Source: Clostridiales bacterium (lineage in GTDB: Bacteria > Bacillota > Clostridia > Oscillospirales > Oscillospiraceae). From it: a DNA stretch of 33,345 bases. The translations under genes and the position numbers were made by a program. The notes under the pieces were generated by a model. It was not told where the DNA came from and made no database searches. It saw only the letters and a list, made by a program, of their open reading frames with translations. Shown here one piece after another: positions 16,618 to 24,103 of the stretch (position 1 is its first letter; every line of letters starts with the position of its first letter). Location of the stretch: assembly GCA_004553545.1 (NCBI GenBank), contig SFLD01000017.1:1-33345 (forward strand), in the 5' to 3' direction.

Positions 16618-17421
16618 TCATTCGGTTTTTGCGGAGAGGGACTTGGCGTGGAGGCGCAGCAGCTCGCAGAGCCACAGGGCGCCGCCCAGGTAGAAGAGCC
16701 TGGAGGAGAGGTCACCGTCGGCGGCCGCGCCCAGACAGAGGACCGTCCCCCAGGCGGCCACCGCCAGGAAGCGGCGGCTCCGTCCGGCGGAGAAGGCGAA
16801 GGCGGCGGCAAAGTAGAGCCCCAGGCAGAGAACCGTCAGCGCCACCAGGGGCAGGTAGTAGGCCTGGAGGGAGGGGTCCATGGAGAGGGCCCGGTAGCGC
16901 AGCACCAGCCGCACCACGAGAGCCGCCGCGGCCCCCAGCAGGGGCACGGCGTTGGGCTCCGCCCGGCGGCCCTCCCGGGGCGAGGGGGACAGCGTGCAGA
17001 AGAGGCAGACGGCGGAGAGCACCGTCAGGATCCCGGCGATCATGGCCCCCCGGCTCAGCGAGGCGGCGAAGGAGCTGTCGAAGCTCTCCACCGGCTCCGG
17101 GGAGCCGGCGTCCATCATCTGGAACGCGCCGGAGACCAGCCAGAGGAGGCCACCCAGCAGGGGCAGGAGGCTCTTTTCCACCGGGAAGGCGCGGCCCAGG
17201 GAGGCTTCCGCCGTGACGCCGGCGGGGGCGCCCCGGCTCAGGGCCAGGAAGAGGATGGCCAGGGCCGCCAGCAGCAGCGGCAGCACCACGCCCCAGGGGT
17301 CCCCGGGGACGGGGAGGCCGGTGTCGGCCTCGAATCCGAGACGCAGCTGCGCCCAGCGCAGCAGGAAGGCCCCGCAGCCGCCCGCCAGGGCCAGCCAGGG
17401 CCAGAGTTGGAACTTCTTCAT
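16618..17421 (-). CDS. Polytopic membrane protein of unknown function
   Basis: I do not recognise this 267-residue protein. It has seven or so hydrophobic segments: one near the N terminus (FQLWPWLALAGGCGAFLL), then paired segments around residues 45-65, 90-110, 130-150, 165-180, 200-225 and 230-250. It has short basic loops and no catalytic motif. The start at 17421 is chosen because GGAGG is 9 bases upstream and the product begins MKKFQLW; an ATG ten codons earlier overlaps that site. It is divergent from spoIID, separated by about 200 bp that carry a promoter in each direction. Confidence 0.7.
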   Translation of the reverse strand: MKKFQLWPWLALAGGCGAFLLRWAQLRLGFEADTGLPVPGDPWGVVLPLLLAALAILFLALSRGAPAGVTAEASLGRAFPVEKSLLPLLGGLLWLVSGAFQMMDAGSPEPVESFDSSFAASLSRGAMIAGILTVLSAVCLFCTLSPSPREGRRAEPNAVPLLGAAAALVVRLVLRYRALSMDPSLQAYYLPLVALTVLCLGLYFAAAFAFSAGRSRRFLAVAAWGTVLCLGAAADGDLSSRLFYLGGALWLCELLRLHAKSLSAKTE

Positions 17422-17459
17422 GCGCAATGCCCTCCGTGGAACGTCAGTCATAATATATC

Positions 17460-17488
17460 AGCATAGCACATTTCCGCCCCGTTGTCCA
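17460..17488 (-). promoter_or_regulatory. Promoter for the unknown membrane protein gene
   Basis: On the minus strand TGGACA (17488-17483) is 17 bp from TATGCT (17465-17460), which is preceded by an extended -10 TG. It lies about 40 bp before the chosen start codon. Confidence 0.6.
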
Positions 17489-17522
17489 CGGGAGGAAGGG
17501 GCCGCCGGGGAAAAAAGTGTGC

Positions 17523-17551
17523 TTGCGGCGGGAGAAAAATCGGAGTACAAT
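17523..17551 (+). promoter_or_regulatory. Candidate promoter upstream of spoIID
   Basis: TTGCGG (17523-17528), 17 bp, TACAAT (17546-17551), about 70 bp before the start. The -10 is good and the -35 weak. The GTACAAT context is also partly compatible with a sporulation sigma factor, but no clear sigma-E -35 is visible. Confidence 0.45.
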
Positions 17552-17619
17552 AGTCCGACACCCCGGGGGCATGTCCGGGGAGCGGGGGGCATAGGATGCT
17601 TTGAAAGGGGGGCTTTGCC

Positions 17620-18630
17620 TTGCGGAAGTCAAAGAACACGGAGGGACGGCACGCGGTGCGGGTGGGCCTCGGCCTGGCGGCGCTGCTCTTTTTGCTGCCG
17701 GTCTTCACCGTGACGGCGGTGCGGGGGCAGCGGGCCTCCGAGCAGCCGGAGGAGCCCATCCAGCTGCTGCCGCCGGGAGAGGTGGACAGCGCCCGGACGC
17801 TGCGGGTGCTGGACGGGGACACCGTCACGGAGATGACGTTCTCCGACTATCTCCAGGGGGTGCTGCGGGCGGAGATGCCCGCCTCCTTCGCCCAGGACGC
17901 CCTCTGCGCCCAGACGGTGGCGGCCCGGACCTACACGTACTATAAGATGCAGAATGGCGGCAATCACGGCGACACCGCCGATATCTGCACGGACCACACC
18001 TGCTGCCAGGCGTTCCTGGGGAAGGACCGGGCCGCGGACAACTGGGGGAAGAACGCGGAGCGCTATGAGGCCAAGATCGAGAACGCCATCTCCGCCACCG
18101 ACGGGCAGGTGATGCTCTACGGCGGGACGCCGATCCTGGCGGTGTTCCACTCCTCCTCCGCCGGGGAGACCTGGAACTCCGGCCAGGTCTGGGCCCAGGA
18201 CCTGCCGTACTTACAGAGCGTCTCCTCCCCGGAGGGGGAGGGCGTGCCCAACTACTACAGCACCGTGGAGCTGACGGAGGCGGAGTTTCGAGAGAAGTTC
18301 CTGGCGGCCCGGCCGGAGGCGGACCTCTCGGGTCCGGCCTCGGAGTGGATCCAGGACCCGGTGACGGACGGCGTCCATGTGGAGCGCATCACCATCGGGG
18401 GCGTGCCGGTGTCCGGACCGTCAGTGCGGAGCATCTTCGGGCTGCGGTCGGCGTCCTTCACCGCGGAGGCCGGGGACGGGAAGATCACCTTCTACGTCAC
18501 GGGCTACGGCCACGGCGTGGGGATGAGCCAGTACGGCGCCAACGCCATGGCGGAGGCGGGCAGCACTTGGCGGGAGATCCTGGCGCACTACTATACCGGC
18601 ATCACCATCGGACCGTGGACGGGAGGATAA
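17620..18630 (+). CDS. spoIID: Stage II sporulation protein D (SpoIID/LytB family)
   Basis: SpoIID is a lytic transglycosylase that remodels septal peptidoglycan during engulfment of the forespore, working with SpoIIM and SpoIIP. The 336-residue protein has an N-terminal membrane anchor (about residues 14-34) and the family core: LRAEMPASF with the catalytic Glu85, AQTVAARTYTYY, the HSSSAGET motif, and a C-terminal GYGHGVGMSQYGANAMA. A Cys-containing loop (ICTDHTCCQ) lies between them. The TTG start at 17620 is preceded by AAAGGGGGG at workable spacing. The gene indicates a spore-forming lineage. An exported LytB-like amidase activator is the less likely alternative. Confidence 0.9.
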   Translation: MRKSKNTEGRHAVRVGLGLAALLFLLPVFTVTAVRGQRASEQPEEPIQLLPPGEVDSARTLRVLDGDTVTEMTFSDYLQGVLRAEMPASFAQDALCAQTVAARTYTYYKMQNGGNHGDTADICTDHTCCQAFLGKDRAADNWGKNAERYEAKIENAISATDGQVMLYGGTPILAVFHSSSAGETWNSGQVWAQDLPYLQSVSSPEGEGVPNYYSTVELTEAEFREKFLAARPEADLSGPASEWIQDPVTDGVHVERITIGGVPVSGPSVRSIFGLRSASFTAEAGDGKITFYVTGYGHGVGMSQYGANAMAEAGSTWREILAHYYTGITIGPWTGG

Positions 18631-18639
18631 AGAAAAAGG

Positions 18640-18665
18640 AAAGAAAAATACTTGTATTTTTCTTT
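18640..18665. repeat. AT-rich 12-bp palindrome before the antitoxin gene
   Basis: AAAGAAAAATAC (18640-18651) and GTATTTTTCTTT (18654-18665) are perfect inverted arms separated by TT. It lies 45 bp upstream of the RelB/DinJ start and next to TATACT at 18666-18671. Antitoxins of this family bind such palindromes, so it is probably the autoregulatory operator. The loop is too short for an RNA hairpin terminator of spoIID as written. Confidence 0.6.
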
Positions 18666-18710
18666 TATACTATGGGGGAAGAACAACGGTTTGAAAAGGA
18701 GGGATCTGAC

Positions 18711-18992
18711 ATGGCACAGACCGTCAACGTGAATTTCAAGCTGGACCCGGAGGTGAAGCGGGGCATGGAGCAGGCCTGCGCGGACATGGGGCTCTCCATG
18801 AGCGCCGCTTTCACCATCTTTGCCAAGAAGGTCAGCCGGGAGCGGCGCATGCCCTTCGAGGTCTCCGCCGACCCCTTTTACCCGGAGAGCAACATGGCGC
18901 ACCTGCGCCGGGGCATCGCCGCGCTGAACGCCGGAAAGGGCGCTGCCCACGAGCCCATTGAGGACGATGCCGATGAACAAGGTATGGTTTGA
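18711..18992 (+). CDS. RelB/DinJ-family antitoxin (apparently orphaned)
   Basis: A 93-residue protein with an N-terminal ribbon-helix-helix domain: AQTVNVNFKLDPEVKRGMEQ, then ADMGLSMSAAFTIFAKKV, then the RRMPFEVSADPFY linker typical of RelB/DinJ antitoxins. Such proteins neutralise a RelE-superfamily RNase and repress their own operon. AAGGAGG is placed 8 bases before the ATG at 18711; the frame is open farther upstream through spoIID but without a ribosome site. The stop overlaps the start of a toxin remnant by 20 bp, the usual antitoxin-toxin arrangement. The acidic C-terminal tail (EPIEDDADEQ) is intact. Confidence 0.88.
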   Translation: MAQTVNVNFKLDPEVKRGMEQACADMGLSMSAAFTIFAKKVSRERRMPFEVSADPFYPESNMAHLRRGIAALNAGKGAAHEPIEDDADEQGMV

Positions 18993-19104
18993 CGAGGCCT
19001 GGGAGGACGACCATCGATCTTCTCTCCTGCCGGGGACAGTATGAGTGAGGAAAGAGGGGGCGAGGCCCTCTCTTTCCTTTTTTCGGGACTTTGGTGGGGT
19101 CTGA
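18973..19104 (+). pseudogene. Truncated YoeB/Txe-like toxin remnant
   Basis: The ATG at 18973 opens MNKVWFDEAWEDD, which matches the N terminus of YoeB/Txe-type mRNA interferases (pattern K-x-W-x-(D/E)-x-(A/S)-W-(D/E)-D-Y). After about 13 codons the similarity stops, and the residual 43-codon frame runs into a terminator hairpin. The toxin core and catalytic residues (about 70 residues) are missing, so the protein cannot be an active RNase. The simplest reading is an internal deletion with a junction near 19010. Confidence 0.75.
19047..19083 (+). terminator. Intrinsic terminator after the toxin remnant
   Basis: A 12-pair stem (arms 19047-19058 and 19064-19075, one G-U pair, loop CGAGG) followed by eight T. 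It is probably the original terminator of the toxin-antitoxin operon, retained after the toxin was deleted. Confidence 0.85.
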
Positions 19105-19149
19105 GGGGCGGGAGCTTTACAATTTCGCTACAACTGTGGTAAAATACTA

Positions 19150-19158
19150 TGCTATAAT
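19150..19158 (+). promoter_or_regulatory. Extended -10 promoter
   Basis: TGCTATAAT is a perfect extended -10 in an AT-rich island about 45 bp before the start of the next gene. No good -35 is seen (TACAAC 18 bp upstream). It would drive the exported protein and the following two-component genes. Confidence 0.65.
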
Positions 19159-19202
19159 TCCAGTAATGTGGGCCGGAAGGCTTTTTGAGGGGAGGGACTG
19201 CG

Positions 19203-20315
19203 ATGCGGCGGCGGATAGCGTGCATCCTGGCGCTGGCCATGACCCTGGCGCTGCTGGCGGTCCCCTCGGCGGCGGCCCGGACCGTCTACTTCACGGCGGT
19301 GAACGAGAACATCCTGGAGCTGAAGGACGAGACCATGCCCTTCTGGTCCGGGCAGAATATCTACGTGGACAGCGCCATCTTCTCCGACCGCTGGCTGGGC
19401 CTCTACTGCAACCGCAACCGGGAGAACGGCACCGTGGTCATCTGGGAGACCAGCGGCCAGCGGCGGGCGCTGCTCTTTGAGCTGGACAGCGGCTACGTCT
19501 CCGGCAGCGACGGCAACAACTACTCCCCTTCCGCCATCCAGAAAAACGGCAGGGTCTTCGTCCCCGCCGGGGTGGTGGCGGATTACTTCGGCCTTATCTA
19601 CAACAACGTCCGGGTGGACCACGGCTTCCTCATCTGGCTCCACAGCGCCACGGCCACCATCTCCGTGCTGACGGCCCAGGAGTTCGCTACCGCCGCCAGC
19701 TACCAGATGAGCTCCCGCTACCAGCGCTACCTCCAGGCCCAGGAGGCCGGGCAGGAGGACCCGGACAGCGGCGAGGAGCCTGCCGTCATCACCGGGAAGA
19801 CCCTGAACCTCTGCTTCCGGATGGGCACGGCGGAGCACGCCGGGGACATCCTCAGCGTGCTGGGGCAGAACGGGGCCAAGGCCACCTTCTACCTGACGGA
19901 GGACGAGATCCGGCAGCAGCCGGACACCGTCCGGCACATGGCCGTGGCGGGGCACCGCATCGGCATCCTGCTGACGGGGAGCGGCGACCCCCTGGGGGAG
20001 CTGCGCTCCGCCAACGAGGCACTGTTCCTGGCCTGCGGGGGGAAGACCCGGCTCTGCGCCGCGGAGAGCGGCGAGGTCAGGGCCGAGAGCCTGCGGGCGG
20101 CGGGCTACTGCCTCCTCTCCCCCAAGGTGGACGGCAGCGTCCGGGGGCTCTACACCGGCAGCGCCGAGACGCTCTTCACCACCGCCCAGAACAAGCGGGG
20201 CAGCGTCACCGTCTGGCTGGGGGAGAGCGTCAGCGCCGGGGGACTGCAGAGGTTCCTCACCCTGGCCCTGGACGCCCAGGACCGGCTCCTGGGCATGACG
20301 GAGCGGGACAACTAA
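19203..20315 (+). CDS. Exported protein: copper-amine-oxidase-N-like domain plus degenerate NodB deacetylase domain
   Basis: A 370-residue secreted protein. The signal peptide is residues 1-25 (RRRIACILALAMTLALLAVPSAAA). Residues about 30-150 resemble the Cu_amine_oxidN-type beta domain found on clostridial surface proteins (NIYVDSAIFS, NGRVFVPAGVVADYFGL). A Gln/Glu-rich linker follows, then from about residue 200 a polysaccharide-deacetylase (NodB) fold with KATFYL and AGHRIGIL. The catalytic TFDDGP is replaced by CFRMGT (residues 204-209), the metal-binding H-x3-H is lost (HRIGILL), and the RPP motif is absent, so it is probably not an enzyme. The ATG at 19203 follows GGGGAGG; an earlier in-frame start lacks a ribosome site. 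The response regulator starts 72 bp downstream. Confidence 0.7.
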   Translation: MRRRIACILALAMTLALLAVPSAAARTVYFTAVNENILELKDETMPFWSGQNIYVDSAIFSDRWLGLYCNRNRENGTVVIWETSGQRRALLFELDSGYVSGSDGNNYSPSAIQKNGRVFVPAGVVADYFGLIYNNVRVDHGFLIWLHSATATISVLTAQEFATAASYQMSSRYQRYLQAQEAGQEDPDSGEEPAVITGKTLNLCFRMGTAEHAGDILSVLGQNGAKATFYLTEDEIRQQPDTVRHMAVAGHRIGILLTGSGDPLGELRSANEALFLACGGKTRLCAAESGEVRAESLRAAGYCLLSPKVDGSVRGLYTGSAETLFTTAQNKRGSVTVWLGESVSAGGLQRFLTLALDAQDRLLGMTERDN

Positions 20316-20387
20316 CGGAAATTCCGTCCTTCGGGACGAAGAGATCCCGGCGGCGCCGCCGCCGGAGCAACACGGGAGGGAAAGCCT

Positions 20388-21098
20388 ATGGCACGCAATA
20401 TCCTGGTGGTGGAGGACGACCGGAACATCTCCGATCTCATCCAGATGTATCTTGTGAAGGAGGGCTTTGAGGTGCGCATCGCCGCCGACGGCGGCAAGGC
20501 CATCGCGGAGTTCCAGAAGTCCGTGCCGGACCTCATTCTGCTGGACATCATGCTGCCGGTGATGGACGGCTGGGCCGTCTGCGCCAAGATCCGGGAGACC
20601 AGCAAGGTCCCCATCATCATGCTGACGGCCAAGAGCGAGGTCTTTGACCGCATCCAGGGGCTGGAGATGGGGGCGGACGACTACATCGTCAAGCCCTTTG
20701 AGATGAAGGAGCTCCTGGCCCGGATCAACGCCGTCCTCCGCCGGACGGAGATCCCGGTGGACACCAGCAAGGTCCTGCGCTTTGACAAGCTCATCATCAA
20801 TCTGGACGCCTACGAGCTGACGGTGGACGGGAAGAAGATCGACACCCCGCCCAAGGAGCTGGAGCTCCTCTACCACCTGGCGGCCACCCCCAACCGGGTC
20901 TATACCCGCAATCAGCTGCTGGACGAGGTCTGGGGCTTTGACTACTTCGGCGACAGCCGGACGGTGGATGTCCACATCAAGCGCCTGCGGGAGAAGATCG
21001 AGAACGTCTCCGACCAGTGGGCGCTGAAGACCGTCTGGGGCGTGGGCTACAAGTTCGAGCTTCTGGGCGGCAAGACGGAAGAGAGCGCCAAGGCATGA
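20388..21098 (+). CDS. OmpR/PhoB-family response regulator
   Basis: A 236-residue DNA-binding response regulator. The receiver domain has the acidic pair in VVEDDRN, the phosphoacceptor Asp53 in LLDIMLP, the conserved Thr in IIMLTAKSE and Lys in YIVKPF. The winged-helix effector domain has ELELLYHLAATPNRVYTRNQ and RTVDVHIKRLREKIE. GGGAGGGAAAG lies just before the ATG. It overlaps the kinase start as ATGA, so the pair is translationally coupled. It is probably in one operon with the exported protein upstream and the HtrA-like protease downstream. Confidence 0.93.
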   Translation: MARNILVVEDDRNISDLIQMYLVKEGFEVRIAADGGKAIAEFQKSVPDLILLDIMLPVMDGWAVCAKIRETSKVPIIMLTAKSEVFDRIQGLEMGADDYIVKPFEMKELLARINAVLRRTEIPVDTSKVLRFDKLIINLDAYELTVDGKKIDTPPKELELLYHLAATPNRVYTRNQLLDEVWGFDYFGDSRTVDVHIKRLREKIENVSDQWALKTVWGVGYKFELLGGKTEESAKA

Positions 21099-22534
21099 AG
21101 AAATTCCTGAACCGGCATTTTCAGGGCCTCTACTGGCAGCAGATGTTCATCACCACCGGCATGGTGCTGCTGACATTGGCCCTGCTGGGGGCGGCCTTCT
21201 TCTCCCTCAGCTATAACTACGCCCGGGGGGAGCGGAACCAGGAGCTGCAGGAGAAGGCCCACGTGGTGGCGGTCTACTCCCGGGATTTCCTGGACGAGAC
21301 CCAGCCTCTCGGCAGCAAGGACGTGCTGCGGCTCACAGGTTTTGCCGCCAGCGTCTCGGACGTGAACTTCCTCATCTGCGCCACGGACGGGACCGTCCTC
21401 CTCTCCACGGACGACGCCCTGGACGGGCAGACGCCCCGGCTGCCGGAGAGCGTGATGAACACCCTCTTTCAGGAGGGGGACTTCGCCCGGAAGACGGACC
21501 TGGGCCTCTATGAGAAGAACCGCTTCGTGGTGGGCGTGCCGGTGCTGGGCAAGGACGGGGCCACGGCCCTGGGCGCGGTCTTCGCCGTGGCGTCCACCAC
21601 GTCCATGGACACCATGTGGCAGGCCTTCCTGGGGCTCTTCCTGATGACGGCCATGGTGGTGCTGATGATCGCCTTTGCGGTCTGCTCCGTCACCACCATG
21701 CGGCAGATCAAGCCCATCCGGGAGATGGCCCAGGCCACCCGGCTCTACGCCGAGGGGGATTTTGACATCCGCATGAAGGACTACGGCCGCAGCGACGAGA
21801 TCGGCGAGCTGGCGGTGTCCTTCAACCGGATGGCGGAGACGCTGCAGCAGACGGAGCGCAAGCGCCGGGACTTCATCGCCAACATCTCCCACGAGCTGAA
21901 GACCCCCATGACCACCATCGCGGGCTATACCGACGGCATCCTGGACGGGACCATCCCGCCGGAGTCCGAGAAGCAGTACCTGCAGATCATCTCCGACGAG
22001 AGCCGGAGACTCTCCCGCCTCGTGCGGCGGATGCTGGATGTGAGCCAGCTGCAGGCCATGGACCCCCTGAAAAGCGGCAGCCGCTTCGATGTCTGCGAAT
22101 CCATGCGCCGGGTCCTCATCTCCATGGAGAAGAAGATCACCGACCGGCACCTGGACGTGGAGGCGGACATCCCGGAGGAGCCCATCCTGGTCCGGGGTGA
22201 CAACGACATGATCACCCAGGTCATCTACAACCTGCTGGAGAACGCCGCCAAGTTCGCCCGGACGGGCACGGCCCTCTATCTCGGCGTCACCACGGCGGCG
22301 GACGGCAAGGCCTATGTCACCGTCCGCAACCTGGGGGACACCATCCCCGCCGACGAGCTGCCCAAGCTCTTCGAGCGCTTCCACAAGAGCGACAAATCCC
22401 GCAGCGAGGACAAGGACGGCGTGGGCCTGGGGCTCTACATCGTCAAGACCATTCTGGAGCAGCATAAGGAACAGATCCAGGTGACAAGCGAGGATGGCGT
22501 GACCACCTTCCGCTTCTCCCTGTCCCTGGAGTGA
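21095..22534 (+). CDS. Membrane sensor histidine kinase
   Basis: A 479-residue kinase partner of the adjacent regulator. Membrane segment about residues 17-40, an extracytoplasmic sensor of about 130 residues with a PAS/Cache-like sequence (FLICATDGTVLLSTDD, NRFVVGVPVLGKDG), a second membrane segment about 175-198, HAMP, then HisKA with the phosphorylated His266 in ISHELKTPM. The ATPase domain has NLLENAAKFA and GVGLGLYIVK. The start overlaps the regulator stop. The longer frame beginning at 21017 lies in the regulator and is not the real start. The signal is unknown. The HtrA gene downstream suggests cell-envelope stress. Confidence 0.92.
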   Translation: MKKFLNRHFQGLYWQQMFITTGMVLLTLALLGAAFFSLSYNYARGERNQELQEKAHVVAVYSRDFLDETQPLGSKDVLRLTGFAASVSDVNFLICATDGTVLLSTDDALDGQTPRLPESVMNTLFQEGDFARKTDLGLYEKNRFVVGVPVLGKDGATALGAVFAVASTTSMDTMWQAFLGLFLMTAMVVLMIAFAVCSVTTMRQIKPIREMAQATRLYAEGDFDIRMKDYGRSDEIGELAVSFNRMAETLQQTERKRRDFIANISHELKTPMTTIAGYTDGILDGTIPPESEKQYLQIISDESRRLSRLVRRMLDVSQLQAMDPLKSGSRFDVCESMRRVLISMEKKITDRHLDVEADIPEEPILVRGDNDMITQVIYNLLENAAKFARTGTALYLGVTTAADGKAYVTVRNLGDTIPADELPKLFERFHKSDKSRSEDKDGVGLGLYIVKTILEQHKEQIQVTSEDGVTTFRFSLSLE

Positions 22535-22567
22535 GGGGCCAAGGCCCCGGAAACGAGGGAACTGCCT

Positions 22568-24040
22568 ATGAAGGACACCGAATACCGTCCGGAACCCCTG
22601 GAAGCTCCGGACATCGCCCAGGAGGACATCCCGGAGACCCCCGCCGAGGCGGAGGCGGTCCTGCCGGTGGTCCTGCCGGACCTCAGCGAGAGCCGCCCGG
22701 TGGCCGCCGGGGAGCCCATGGAGACACCGGAAGCCGTCCCGGAGGACCGGGAGGTGGTGCTGACCTACCTCCAGGACCCGCCCCGGGAGGTGGTGGAGTA
22801 CTACCTCCACAAGGCCCGGCTCCCCCGGCAGGGAGACGCTCCCGCCGGGTCCATCGACCGGCAATTGGCCCAGGCGGCGGAGGAGAAGCCGGAGCCGCCT
22901 GCCCCCAGGCGCCCCGGCAAGCGCCGGAGACGGCGGGCCATCCTCATCACCCTGGGGATCCTGCTGCTGGTGGCCGTCATCGCCGCGCTGGTCTTCCACT
23001 TCACCCGGAGCGACGCGCCGGATGACAGCCGGGAGCCCTATCCCGGCTATGAGCAGACGGCGGAGAGCCAGGAGATCACCATCCCCAGCTGCCGGGCCCG
23101 GAAGGACCTGCGGGTGGAGCTGGCCGCCGGCCACGGGGAGACCCTGACGGCGGAGGAGATCTACGCCCGGGTCAACCCCGCCACGGTAACGGTGGTCTGC
23201 AACGTCTCCGAGACCAGCGCCAGCGTGGGCACCGGCGTCATCTTCACGGAGGACGGATACCTTCTCACCAACCACCACGTGGTGGCGGGGGGCAAGGACT
23301 GCACCGTCACTCTCTCCGACAACATCCAGTACGAGGCCCGGTATGTGGTCAGCGACGAGGTCAACGACCTGGCGGTCCTGAAGATCGTGGACGCCCAGGG
23401 CCTGCCCACGGCGGAGCTGGGGGACTCCTCCCTGCTGACGGTGGGCGAGACGGTCTACGCCATCGGCAACCCCCTGGGCGTGGAGCTCCGGGGCACCTTT
23501 ACGGACGGCCTCGTCTCCGCCCTGGACCGGGACGTGGACGTGGACGGCCGGACCATGACCCTGATCCAGACCAACGCGGCCCTGAACTCCGGCAACTCCG
23601 GCGGCCCCCTCATCAACCAGTACGGCCAGGTAGTGGGCATCAACACCATCAAGATGATGTCCGAGTTCTCCAACATCGAGGGCCTGGGCTTCGCCATCCC
23701 TACCCAGGCCATCCGCCGGGTGGTGAACCAGCTGCTGAAGGAGGGCGCGATCCCGCCGGAGCCCCTTCTGGGCATCACCGTGGATATGATGGGCACCCTC
23801 CTGCCGGACGGCACCGTGGGCGCCCGGATCGACTCCGTCTCCGAGGGCGGCGCCGGGGACCGGGCGGGTCTCCAGGCGGACGACATCATCGTCTCCGCCG
23901 GGGGCGAGGATGTCCGGGGCAGCGGCGATGTGCTCCGGGTCCGGAAGAACTATCAGGTGGGCGACGAGATGCCCATGACAGTCTGGCGGGACGGCGAGTA
24001 TCTGGAGGTCGTCCTGGACCTGCAGGAAGCGGCAGGCTGA
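22568..24040 (+). CDS. Membrane-anchored HtrA/DegP-like serine protease with PDZ domain
   Basis: A 490-residue HtrA protease that degrades misfolded surface proteins. The first 123 residues are predicted cytoplasmic, acidic and Pro-rich, ending in a basic stop-transfer stretch (GKRRRRR), then a single membrane helix (about 124-146). The protease domain shows the triad His237 (TNHHVV), Asp267 (NDLAVLKI) and Ser344 (GNSGGPL). A C-terminal PDZ domain follows (LLGITVDMM, AGLQADDIIVSAGGE). The ATG at 22568 is preceded by CGAGGGA. It is 33 bp after the kinase gene and ends in a strong terminator, so it is the last gene of the two-component operon. Confidence 0.93.
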   Translation: MKDTEYRPEPLEAPDIAQEDIPETPAEAEAVLPVVLPDLSESRPVAAGEPMETPEAVPEDREVVLTYLQDPPREVVEYYLHKARLPRQGDAPAGSIDRQLAQAAEEKPEPPAPRRPGKRRRRRAILITLGILLLVAVIAALVFHFTRSDAPDDSREPYPGYEQTAESQEITIPSCRARKDLRVELAAGHGETLTAEEIYARVNPATVTVVCNVSETSASVGTGVIFTEDGYLLTNHHVVAGGKDCTVTLSDNIQYEARYVVSDEVNDLAVLKIVDAQGLPTAELGDSSLLTVGETVYAIGNPLGVELRGTFTDGLVSALDRDVDVDGRTMTLIQTNAALNSGNSGGPLINQYGQVVGINTIKMMSEFSNIEGLGFAIPTQAIRRVVNQLLKEGAIPPEPLLGITVDMMGTLLPDGTVGARIDSVSEGGAGDRAGLQADDIIVSAGGEDVRGSGDVLRVRKNYQVGDEMPMTVWRDGEYLEVVLDLQEAAG

Positions 24041-24052
24041 CTCCAGCCATCA

Positions 24053-24100
24053 ATAAACCCCGCCCCGGGGAGGCCCAAGCCTCCCCGGGGCGGGGTTTAT
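24053..24100 (+). terminator. Terminator after the HtrA gene
   Basis: A perfect 22-bp stem (arms 24053-24074 and 24079-24100) with loop CCAA. The T-tract is contained in the stem end (TTTAT). It ends the two-component/HtrA operon. Confidence 0.85.
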
Positions 24101-24103
24101 GCA

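Noticed and set aside
18345..18710. Fusion of the antitoxin with an upstream 122-codon frame
   Set aside because: The upstream part is the shadow frame of spoIID; the antitoxin has its own AAGGAGG and ATG at 18711.
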